A stretch of DNA of 43,023 nt from Gammaproteobacteria bacterium (lineage in GTDB: Bacteria; Gemmatimonadota; Gemmatimonadetes; Longimicrobiales; Gaopeijiaceae), in assembly GCA_009840525.1 (NCBI GenBank), contig VXNP01000038.1, positions 1 through 43,023 on the forward strand, in the 5' to 3' direction. How positions within the stretch are numbered: position 1 is the first letter of the stretch; each line of letters begins with the position of its first letter. Below are positions 1 to 6,818 of the stretch, in pieces. A model generated the notes under the pieces. That model was given only the letters and a program-made list of their open reading frames with translations, did not search any database and was not told the origin of the DNA. Position numbers and translations under genes: made by a program.

Positions 1-116
1 ACGGCGGTTCGTAGGGTCGAGGCCGCCGGACGCCCCCGCACCGATTCCGCTGTCCGGACGCCGGGTAGCGGGCCGGTTCTCCGCGCGCGAGGCCCGACTC
101 TTCCCCCGCGGGGCTC

Positions 117-1922
117 ATGAGGCGTAGCTCGCGAGCCCTGTTCGATCGCGAGGTCCGCTGGGCTCTCGGCTTCGTCCGTCCGTACGCGAGGTGGCTGGTC
201 CTGATCCTCGTGCTGTCCTTGGCGAGCACCGCCCTCTCGCTCTACATCCCCTACCTGTCCAAGGACCTGGTGGACACCGCCCTGCTGGGGCAGGACGGCG
301 GCGCGCTCACCCGCATCGTCGCGCTCTTCGCGGGGATCACCGTGGTCTCGTTCGGGCTGAACGTGGTCTCCGGGATGCGCTACACGCGCACGTCGGCGGA
401 CATCCTCTTCGACATGCGCCTGGCCCTGTACCGGCACCTGCAGCGGCTCTCGCCCCGTTTCTACGCCCGCACCCCCATCGGCGACATCATGTCGCGCATC
501 AACAACGACATCGGCGAGATCCAGCGCGTGGTTTCCGAGAGCCTGCTGTCGTGGCTGGGCAACATCGCGTACCTGCTGGGGACGGTGGGGATCCTGCTCT
601 GGCTGGATGCCCGGCTCTTTCTGGTGAGCCTCGCGGTCCTGCCGCCCTGCCTGTGGGCGCTGGTGCGCTACAGGAGGCGGCTCGAGAGCGTCACGGCGGA
701 GCTGCGCGAGCGGAGCGCGGGGATCGGCAGCTTCCTGATCGAGACCATCCTCGGGCTCAAGCTCACCGTGGCGTCGAACGCGCAGCGGCGGGAGCAGAGG
801 CGGTTCCGGAGCAAGAACGACGCCTTCATCCGGACGCTGATGTCGATGCGGCTGCTGACCTACCTCGCGGGCGGGCTGCCCGGGCTGATCCTGGCGGGTG
901 GGGTGGCGGTGATTTTCCTGTACGGTGGCCAGCGGGTGATCGCAGAGGCGATCACGATGGGGACGTTCGTCGCCTTCATGGCCTACCAGATGCGGCTGCT
1001 GGGACCGATCCAGGGGCTGATGGGGCTGTACGCGAGCCTCGCCACCGCGCGGGTCTCGCTTGGGCGCGTGCATGTGATTCTGGACACCCCGGTCGACGTG
1101 CGGGATCCTGAGGCGCCCGTCCACGTCGAGGGGCTGCGGGGGGAGGGGCAGGTGGAGGCGCGGGATTCGGGCGTCCCGGTCGCCATGGAGCGGCTGGGTG
1201 GGGAGATGCGGCTGCAGGGGGTGAGCTTCTCGTTCGGGCGCGGGGAGCCGGTGCTGGACGGGGTCGACCTGGTGGTGGGCGAGGGAGAGGTGGTGGCGGT
1301 CGTGGGTGCGAGCGGGAGCGGCAAGTCCACCATCGTGGACCTGCTCTCGCGGCAGCTTGACCCGGACGCCGGCCGGATCCTGCTGGGCGGCCGCGACCTG
1401 CGCGCGCTGCGGCTTGCTGACGTGCGTGCCGCGGTGGTCCCGGTCGAGCAGGAGCCGTTCCTGTTCAACACCACCATCGCGGAGAACATCCGCTACGGCC
1501 GGCCGGACGCGTCCGACGCGGAGGTGGCGGCGACCGCGCGCGCGGTGGGGCTGGACGCCTTCCTGGCGACCCTCCCGGACGGCCTCGAGACGCTGGTCGG
1601 CGAGCAGGGGAGGGAGCTGTCGGCGGGGCAACGCCAGCGGGTCGCGGTCGCGCGCGCCTTCCTGGCCGACCCGGCGGTGCTGGTGCTCGATGAGCCCACT
1701 TCGTCGCTCGATCCGGCCTCCGAGCGCGCGCTGATGGAGGGCTACCAGGCCGTGATGCGGGGCCGCACGACCATCCTGGTGTCCCACCGCCTCGCGCTCG
1801 CCCGGCGGGCCGACCGCGTGGTGGTGCTGGAGCGCGGCCGCATCGTGGAGGAAGGCACGGCCGCGGAGCTGCTGGGGCGGCGCGGTACGTTCGCCCGGTT
1901 GTTCGGGGGCGAGGGGCGTTAG
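117..1922 (+). CDS. ABC exporter half-transporter (fused membrane and ATPase domains)
   Basis: Seen: 601 residues. An N-terminal membrane domain of about six helices (residues about 20-320) is followed by a nucleotide-binding domain (about 362-595). Walker A GASGSGKST lies near 397-405, a Q-loop in VPVEQEPFLFN near 441-451, the signature LSAGQ near 501, Walker B VLVLDEPTS near 521-529 and the H-loop histidine in LVSHRLA near 557. Length and order fit the MsbA/BmrA-type exporters, which work as dimers in the inner membrane and pump lipids, drugs or peptides outward. A linker (about 325-360) rich in acidic residues and Val-Pro-Val pieces joins the two domains. The substrate cannot be read from the sequence. 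No strong Shine-Dalgarno site precedes the ATG. The gene stands alone; the next gene is 138 bases downstream. Confidence 0.93.
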   Translation: MRRSSRALFDREVRWALGFVRPYARWLVLILVLSLASTALSLYIPYLSKDLVDTALLGQDGGALTRIVALFAGITVVSFGLNVVSGMRYTRTSADILFDMRLALYRHLQRLSPRFYARTPIGDIMSRINNDIGEIQRVVSESLLSWLGNIAYLLGTVGILLWLDARLFLVSLAVLPPCLWALVRYRRRLESVTAELRERSAGIGSFLIETILGLKLTVASNAQRREQRRFRSKNDAFIRTLMSMRLLTYLAGGLPGLILAGGVAVIFLYGGQRVIAEAITMGTFVAFMAYQMRLLGPIQGLMGLYASLATARVSLGRVHVILDTPVDVRDPEAPVHVEGLRGEGQVEARDSGVPVAMERLGGEMRLQGVSFSFGRGEPVLDGVDLVVGEGEVVAVVGASGSGKSTIVDLLSRQLDPDAGRILLGGRDLRALRLADVRAAVVPVEQEPFLFNTTIAENIRYGRPDASDAEVAATARAVGLDAFLATLPDGLETLVGEQGRELSAGQRQRVAVARAFLADPAVLVLDEPTSSLDPASERALMEGYQAVMRGRTTILVSHRLALARRADRVVVLERGRIVEEGTAAELLGRRGTFARLFGGEGR

Positions 1923-1985
1923 CGGCAGGGGCCGCTCAGATGGCCGCGACTATTCGGTAGTCCTTCTGCCCAACCCTCTGCAGAC

Positions 1986-2036
1986 TGTTGCAAAAGTCAA
2001 AAGGCAACAATTTGTTGCATCTGGCGATTTGCAACA
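1986..2036. promoter_or_regulatory. Nested inverted repeat of GTTGCAA-like half-sites, putative operator
   Basis: TGTTGCAAA (1986-1994) is matched by its reverse complement TTTGCAACA (2028-2036). Between them lies a second perfect inverted repeat, GCAACAA (2004-2010), T, TTGTTGC (2012-2018). Four copies of one half-site therefore occur within 51 bases, ending 24 bases before the ATG of the subtilase gene, in a locally AT-rich patch. This spacing suits binding of a dimeric repressor over a promoter. The binding protein is unknown and no regulator gene lies beside it. Confidence 0.5.
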
Positions 2037-2060
2037 CCGTGCAGAGGGGTGCTCACGCAG

Positions 2061-2900
2061 ATGCGACAGCCTCCGATGCCACGCGGCGATCCGTTGGCTT
2101 GGTTGCGGGAGCTTCCAGCCTTTATCATCGATCTCATGGGACCAATGGCAGAATGGGAACATCTGGAGCTGCGGCTGGACGCGCCGCCACCGGATGAACT
2201 TCGAGGGGAGGGTGTCCGCATTGCGGTGGTGGACAGCGGCGTTCACGCGGCGCATCCCCACGTAGGTGGAGTGGCCGGCGGCGTGGCCATTGGGTCGGAT
2301 GGATCGGAAGCCGACGACTACGTCGACTGGCTCGGCCACGGGACGGCCGTCACCGCGGCCATCAGAGAGAAGGCGCCCGCAGCCGAGTTGTTCGCCGTGA
2401 AGGTGTTCGGCGACCGGCTGGCCACCAGTTGCGGCGCCCTGGTGCGGGCCATCGAATGGGCGGCGGAGCAAGAGGCGCAGCTCGTAAACCTGAGCCTGGG
2501 CACGTCGAATCCGGCGCACGAAGCCAGGCTGGCCGTGGCCGTACAGCGGGCGGCGGAGCAGGGAGCGCTCGTCGTCTCGGCTCGGCGTAGTGATGGCGTG
2601 CGCTGGCTTCCGGGGTCGATCCCTGGCACCATCGGGGTGCTGCTGGACTGGAGCTGTTCACGCCATTCGGTGCGGGTGGGCATCGACCATCAGGGACATC
2701 CGGCGTTCCTGGCGTCGGGTTTCCCCAGACCGATTCCCGGCGTTTCCCCCGCGCGCAACCTGGGCGGAATCAGCTTTGCGGTGGCCAACGTGACGGGTGT
2801 TCTTGCCCGGCTGCTGGAAGCGGAGCCGGAGGTGGGCAGCGTGGGTCAGGTCTTCGAACAGGCCCGCCGCTACGCCGTCCGGCGGCCAGCCACCCAGTAG
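2061..2900 (+). CDS. Small cytosolic subtilisin-like (S8 family) serine protease
   Basis: Seen: 279 residues from the ATG at 2061, which has GAGGGG about ten bases upstream; a GTG at 2049 lies inside that site and is less likely. The S8 catalytic triad is present: Asp58 in VVDSGVHAAH, His93 in GHGTAVTAAI and Ser238 in GGISFAVANVTG. There is no signal peptide or propeptide, so the enzyme is probably intracellular. The usual oxyanion-hole asparagine (in the GN of subtilisins) is replaced by arginine in VVSARRSDG, and the proline after the catalytic serine motif is alanine. It may be a slow or highly specific protease. Small subtilases of this kind sometimes mature peptides, but no precursor peptide or modifying enzyme is visible here. 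Its last 31 bases overlap the convergent permease gene. Confidence 0.85.
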   Translation: MRQPPMPRGDPLAWLRELPAFIIDLMGPMAEWEHLELRLDAPPPDELRGEGVRIAVVDSGVHAAHPHVGGVAGGVAIGSDGSEADDYVDWLGHGTAVTAAIREKAPAAELFAVKVFGDRLATSCGALVRAIEWAAEQEAQLVNLSLGTSNPAHEARLAVAVQRAAEQGALVVSARRSDGVRWLPGSIPGTIGVLLDWSCSRHSVRVGIDHQGHPAFLASGFPRPIPGVSPARNLGGISFAVANVTGVLARLLEAEPEVGSVGQVFEQARRYAVRRPATQ

Positions 2901-4279
2901 AACAGCAGCCCGGCCGCGATCAGTCCCAGGCCGATGAGGCCCTGCGCCGGACGGTCGACGAGGATGAAGGCGAGCGTCCAGGAGGTCAGCGCCAGGTACA
3001 CCAGGGGCGTGACCGGATATCCCCAGGCGCGGTAGGGGCGCTCGAGCTCGGGCTCGCGCCTCCGCAGCACGAAGATTCCCGCCACCGCGAGCAGGCTGTT
3101 CAGCCCCAGCGTGAAGCCGGAGAACACCAGGATCGCCTCGAAGGACGCGCTGAAGATGAAGAAGAGGGCGAGCGCCGCCTGGGTGAGAATCGCGACCCTG
3201 GGGATGCCGGACGGCGTCCTCTTCTCCAGGAATCGAAAGACGGGGTAGTCCTCGCCGATGACGTGCAGTACGCGCGGGCCGGCCAGCACCATGGCGCTCA
3301 CCGTGGAGACCAGCAGAACGGCCAGCGTGACGCCCATGATGTCGGCGCCCAGGGGCCCGAAGATGTGCATGGCGGCGATGTGCCCCACCTCGAGCCTTCC
3401 TTCCAGTTCCGACATCGGCGCCGCCCTCAGGAAGGTGTAGTTGAGGGCCAGGTAGAGAACCATGACCAGCAGGGTGCCGCCCGCGAGCACGCCGGGCAGG
3501 GTGCGCCCCGGGTTCTCGAGCTCGCCGGTCAGGTAGGTAGCCGCGTTCCAGCCGGTGTACGCGTACGAGACGTAGATGAGCGACACGGCGAAGGCGCCGC
3601 CGAAGACGAGTTCGGCATCGCCCGCCGAAGGGAGGAGCGCGACGGGCTCGGGCGCGTCGACCATGGCGAGCGCGGCGGCGCAGAAGGCGGCGATCAGGAT
3701 CACCTTGACGGTCGTGAAGCTGCGCTGGAAGAAGGACGAGGCGCCGTAGGTGGCCGAGTGCACCCACGCCGCCGCCGCGACCAAGCCGGCGGCCAGCCAG
3801 GTGGGCGACAGGGCGGGGAAGACCGAGGCCAGGTAGGTGCCGAAGGTGATCGCGGCCAGCGCGGTGGGGGCGGCGAACCCGACCGTGGCCGAGATCCATC
3901 CCGACACGAAGCCCGCGGCGGGATGGTAGATGCGTCCCAGAAAGGTGTACTCGCCGCCCGAGCGCCGTAGCGCCGCGCCCAGCTCCGCGTAGGTGATCGC
4001 GCCGCAGAAAGCCGCCACGCCCCCGACCACCCAGAGCAACAGGAGCGGGAAGGTGGACTGGATGGTCTCCAGCTGGAACCCCAGGCTGGTGAACACCCCG
4101 GTGCCGATCATGTTGGCGACCACGACCGCCGCCGCCGCGTGGAAGCCGTAGCCGCGCCCGAATGTCGCTCGGCTGTCCGCGGGCTCCCGACCCCCAGCGC
4201 CGCGGCCGCCCGCTACCACATCGTCGCGCCCGGCGCGTCCCGGTCGGGACGCCATCTTCCTTGGTGTCTTGGGTTGCAT
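2870..4279 (-). CDS. APC-superfamily amino-acid permease
   Basis: Seen: about 469 residues, strongly hydrophobic, with about twelve membrane helices. The first helix carries the substrate/ion-binding signature NMIGTGVF, and FCGAITYAELG and the YTGWNAATYLTGELENPGR stretch are typical of the amino acid-polyamine-organocation family. It is expected to move amino acids across the inner membrane by antiport or proton symport; the substrate is not readable. The start is uncertain: ATG at 4279, ATG at 4255 (AAGGAAG directly adjacent) or TTG at 4297 are all open. The conserved part begins at GYGFHAAAAVVVAN, so all options keep the core. An Arg/Gly-rich N-terminal tail of about 40 residues is unusual. 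The 3' end overlaps the convergent protease gene. Confidence 0.9.
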   Translation of the reverse strand: MQPKTPRKMASRPGRAGRDDVVAGGRGAGGREPADSRATFGRGYGFHAAAAVVVANMIGTGVFTSLGFQLETIQSTFPLLLLWVVGGVAAFCGAITYAELGAALRRSGGEYTFLGRIYHPAAGFVSGWISATVGFAAPTALAAITFGTYLASVFPALSPTWLAAGLVAAAAWVHSATYGASSFFQRSFTTVKVILIAAFCAAALAMVDAPEPVALLPSAGDAELVFGGAFAVSLIYVSYAYTGWNAATYLTGELENPGRTLPGVLAGGTLLVMVLYLALNYTFLRAAPMSELEGRLEVGHIAAMHIFGPLGADIMGVTLAVLLVSTVSAMVLAGPRVLHVIGEDYPVFRFLEKRTPSGIPRVAILTQAALALFFIFSASFEAILVFSGFTLGLNSLLAVAGIFVLRRREPELERPYRAWGYPVTPLVYLALTSWTLAFILVDRPAQGLIGLGLIAAGLLFYWVAGRRTA

Positions 4280-4332
4280 GGCTGGCGTGGGGCACAAAGA
4301 CGGCCCGGATCACCACACGCGGTGGCGAGAAC

Positions 4333-4356
4333 CGGGCCGTGCTTGGGTGCGGCCCG
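4333..4356 (-). terminator. Stem-loop downstream of the SnoaL-like gene
   Basis: CGGGCCG (4333-4339) and CGGCCCG (4350-4356) form a 7-bp stem with a 10-base loop, 17 bases past the stop codon of the minus-strand gene ending at 4374. There is no T-run, so it is a weak terminator candidate, or an attenuating hairpin ahead of the permease gene. Confidence 0.35.
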
Positions 4357-4373
4357 AAGGCCGGGCTCCGCGA

Positions 4374-4910
4374 CTATTCGGGGCTGTAGGGCAGCGATGA
4401 ATGATGAAGATTGATCTTCAAATCACCGTCAATAAGGACGTAGCCAAAGGTGAACTCAACCTTTGTCTCGCTACCGTCCGGGCCTGTGAAGTAGTAGTTG
4501 CCCATGGCCATTGCGGAGGCGTCGTTGGTGTAGATGCCGTTGTTCTCCCACCGAACATTGGTCCAGCCCGAGATCGCGAACCCTTTGTCTTCCGTTCCGT
4601 CTTGTCCGATAAAGTAGCTCAGAGCTCCATCAAATGTATCGCGGAACTGATTTTCAGCGGCCATGGTCGGCTTGAACATGACATCGGTCTCGCCATATGC
4701 ATAAAGGTCATTGATGTGTTCCGTCGCACGGGCGGCGTAGTCGCCGCCATCGGTATGAACTTTGGCGATCGCGACAATACCCTCGCCCCAGGCTTCCTGT
4801 GCCTCAATGACAGCTTGTTCGGAGATCTGTTGCGCCGCAGCTGACGTCGCAATGGCGGCAAGGGCGAAGCCGGAAGCCGCGGCCAGAACAAGATGTAGTT
4901 GATTCTTCAT
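4374..4910 (-). CDS. Secreted SnoaL-like/DUF4440-type protein of unknown function, low GC
   Basis: Seen: 178 residues from the ATG at 4910, with GAGAGGAC about eight bases upstream; an ATG further out lacks such a site. A clear signal peptide (MKNQLHLVLAAASGF, cleavage after about residue 26 in TSAAA-QQ) predicts export. The mature part begins with a helix (ISEQAVIEAQEAWGEGIVAIAKV) and continues with strand-rich segments such as VEFTFGYVLIDGDLKINLHHSS, the pattern of the small cone-shaped SnoaL/NTF2-like fold. I recall similar proteins from marine alphaproteobacteria, sometimes mislabelled phosphoribosyl-AMP cyclohydrolase; no catalytic motif of that enzyme is visible. My count over 4381-4860 gives about 55 percent G+C, well below the neighbours, so recent horizontal transfer is plausible. 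Confidence 0.7.
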   Translation of the reverse strand: MKNQLHLVLAAASGFALAAIATSAAAQQISEQAVIEAQEAWGEGIVAIAKVHTDGGDYAARATEHINDLYAYGETDVMFKPTMAAENQFRDTFDGALSYFIGQDGTEDKGFAISGWTNVRWENNGIYTNDASAMAMGNYYFTGPDGSETKVEFTFGYVLIDGDLKINLHHSSLPYSPE

Positions 4911-5108
4911 GATGGGTGTCCTCTCTTTCGTGAAACCTCTTTCCGCGTCCAGCGACGGCAAGAGTAACGGAAGGCGGTCACCTCGGCAAGATCGGTTTCA
5001 CCGTCGTTTTCAACCCCGATTGCGGGCTCCGCGGGCGTGCGGCATCTTGATGTGGAGACTCGTGGCGGAGCGGGAAGCGGCGCCCGGTGGCGGCCGGCAA
5101 GGTGCAGG

Positions 5109-5783
5109 ATGTGCCCGGGAGAAGATCAGATCGTGCCCGACGAGCGTGGTTCCCGTCGCTCTCGCAGGTCTATTGCCCGGTCCCGCCCCGTGGTCGGCGT
5201 CATGGGCTCCGGCTCCGCCCGGCACGCCCATCTCGCCGAGCCGCTTGGCCGCGCACTGGCTCGCATCGGCGTACACCTGCTGACCGGGGGCGGGGCCGGC
5301 GTCATGGAGTCCGTCTCGCACGCCTTCAGCGCAGTGCCGGACCGGGAGGGACTGGTCGTCGGGATCCTCCCCGCAGGGGACGCGCGCCCCGATCAAGCCG
5401 ATGCGGACCCGGGCACTCCCCCCGGCTATCCCAATCCCTGGGTCGAACTCGCAATCCGCACTCACCTCGACGCCCGGGGAGACGACGGTTCGGGAATCCG
5501 CTCCCGCAACCACATCAACATCCTGTCGTCGGATGTTGTCATCGCAATGCCGGGATCCTCGGGGACGGCCTCGGAGGTGGAGCTCGCGATCCGTTACCGC
5601 CGACCGCTCATCCTGCTGGGAGACACCGCTCGGGCGGCGAACCTGCCGGCGTCCGTGCCGACGACCGAGAGCGTAGATGAGGCGGTGGAATTCGTGCTGC
5701 GAGCTGTGCAGATGGCCTCTGGATGTGACGAAGACGACGCGGATCCGGCCCGCCAGAGGGCAAGGGAGCCTCTGGGCGGTTAG
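5109..5783 (+). CDS. LOG/SLOG-family (lysine decarboxylase-like, TIGR00725-type) nucleotide-binding protein
   Basis: Seen: 224 residues from the ATG at 5109, preceded by AAGGTGCAGG; a GTG at 5037 and a GTG at 5133 are also open. A Rossmann-like core starts with VVGVMGSGSARHAHLAEPLG and continues LLTGGGAGVMESVSHAF, then RSRNHINILSSDVVIAMPGSSGTASEVELA. The last segment corresponds to the PGGxGTxxE motif of the LOG family (cytokinin-type nucleoside 5'-monophosphate phosphoribohydrolases), here PGSSGTASE, so one of the two glycines is changed. Family members cleave or bind nucleotides; the precise substrate is unknown. The C-terminal 25 residues are acidic and polar. It lies 55 bases upstream of the FKBP gene on the same strand and may share a transcript. 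Confidence 0.78.
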   Translation: MCPGEDQIVPDERGSRRSRRSIARSRPVVGVMGSGSARHAHLAEPLGRALARIGVHLLTGGGAGVMESVSHAFSAVPDREGLVVGILPAGDARPDQADADPGTPPGYPNPWVELAIRTHLDARGDDGSGIRSRNHINILSSDVVIAMPGSSGTASEVELAIRYRRPLILLGDTARAANLPASVPTTESVDEAVEFVLRAVQMASGCDEDDADPARQRAREPLGG

Positions 5784-5838
5784 CTTCCTGTCGACGTTAC
5801 CATCATCCCGAAAACTTCCACCATCCAAGGAGCAAGTG

Positions 5839-6252
5839 ATGCGCAAGTCATCTCGCGGTGTACTCGCCCTGCTGGGGCTGACCTGCGTCGCATGCGCGGG
5901 CGATGTCCCCGAAGTGATCACCACCGAAAGCGGTCTTCAGTACGAGGTGCTGCGAGAGGGTGACGGCCCGGGCCCAACGATGGATGACCAGGTCGTCGTC
6001 CACTACCGCGGCACGCTCACCGACGGAACGCAGTTCGACGCCTCCTATGACAGGGGCGAACCGAACACCTTCCCGGTGAACGGCCTTATCGCGGGATTCA
6101 GCGAAGCGCTCCAGATGATGTCGGTCGGGAGCCACGTCCGCGTCACGATCCCGTCGGAGCTGGCGTACGGCGAAGCCGGCAGGGGCGCGCTGATCGGCCC
6201 CAACGAGACGCTGATCTTCGAGATCGAGCTGCTCGAAATCGTTGGGAGATAG
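5839..6252 (+). CDS. FKBP-type peptidyl-prolyl cis-trans isomerase, probable lipoprotein
   Basis: Seen: 137 residues from the ATG at 5839, with AAGGAG six bases upstream; the frame is open further upstream but lacks a comparable start. The N-terminus is a short export signal ending in TCVACAGD, a probable lipobox with Cys19 or so as lipidated residue. The rest is one FKBP domain: VVVHYRGTLTDGTQFDASYDRG, NGLIAGFSEALQMMSVGSHVRVTIPSELAYGEAGRG and ETLIFEIELLEI, all hallmark segments including the Tyr, Asp and Phe residues that line the proline-binding pocket. It should assist folding of exported proteins in the periplasm, anchored to a membrane. No dimerisation domain of the FkpA/Mip type is present. 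Confidence 0.9.
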   Translation: MRKSSRGVLALLGLTCVACAGDVPEVITTESGLQYEVLREGDGPGPTMDDQVVVHYRGTLTDGTQFDASYDRGEPNTFPVNGLIAGFSEALQMMSVGSHVRVTIPSELAYGEAGRGALIGPNETLIFEIELLEIVGR

Positions 6253-6292
6253 CGGAGTAGCTTGACGTTGCGAGGCGCCGGTTGCCCCGGCC

Positions 6293-6748
6293 CTACAGGT
6301 TCCCCGTCACCAGCCTTATCACGAACGCGACCATGAGCATGATCGTGGGGATGACGAAGGTGACGCCCACCCCGAGCGTCAGACCCGCCCGGAAGAGCGC
6401 CGGCCCGACCGGGCGCAGGCTCCGGCCCCAGACCTTGTGCAGAACGCTCTCGGCCATCCATCCGAGCGTGTAGCAGAGGTTCGCCATGATCCCGAACGGA
6501 AGGATCGCCGGGAGCGCCTGCACCACCTCGGAGAGCGGGTTCAGGGTAAGCAGCGCCATGAAGATGGTGCCGATGCCCGAACCCGCCAGCACCGCGTTGT
6601 AGGCGAGGCGCCGCTTCTCCCACCACTTGATGATCCCGCCGACCTTGCGTTCGGCGGGGGCGGGATAGAGGAAGCCGACGAGCGGCGACTCTACGGGGCC
6701 GTCGCCCGCCGCGTGCGGCTCCAGGCTCATTGGATCGGATGGGGTCAC
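6293..6748 (-). CDS. Small integral membrane protein of unknown function
   Basis: Seen: 151 residues from a GTG at 6748 that has GAGGAG four bases upstream; an ATG at 6730 is the alternative. Three hydrophobic segments are visible: YNAVLAGSGIGTIFMALLTL, a central one around ILPFGIMANLCYTLGWMAESVL and a C-terminal one around GVTFVIPTIMLMVAFVIRL. A short stretch, GGIIKWWEKRRLAYN, precedes the first helix and is probably cytoplasmic. I do not recognise the family. It lies 40 bases from the convergent FKBP gene and 70 bases beyond the stop of the TonB receptor gene on the same strand. Confidence 0.7.
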   Translation of the reverse strand: MTPSDPMSLEPHAAGDGPVESPLVGFLYPAPAERKVGGIIKWWEKRRLAYNAVLAGSGIGTIFMALLTLNPLSEVVQALPAILPFGIMANLCYTLGWMAESVLHKVWGRSLRPVGPALFRAGLTLGVGVTFVIPTIMLMVAFVIRLVTGNL

Positions 6749-6818
6749 GGATCTCCTCGCTGGACGGTGGTATCCGTTGGACACCCCAGCGGATCCCGGA
6801 GTTGCCCCGGAGCCGGCC

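Noticed and set aside
2658-4316. 552-codon minus-strand frame overlapping the permease
   Set aside because: Arg/His/Gly-rich shadow of the permease gene in another frame.
1944-4381. 14-base direct repeat CCGCGACTATTCGG at 1944-1957 and 4368-4381, possible target-site duplication flanking 2.4 kb
   Set aside because: A 14-base match is expected by chance a few times in 43 kb. The enclosed genes have no transposase and read in two directions.
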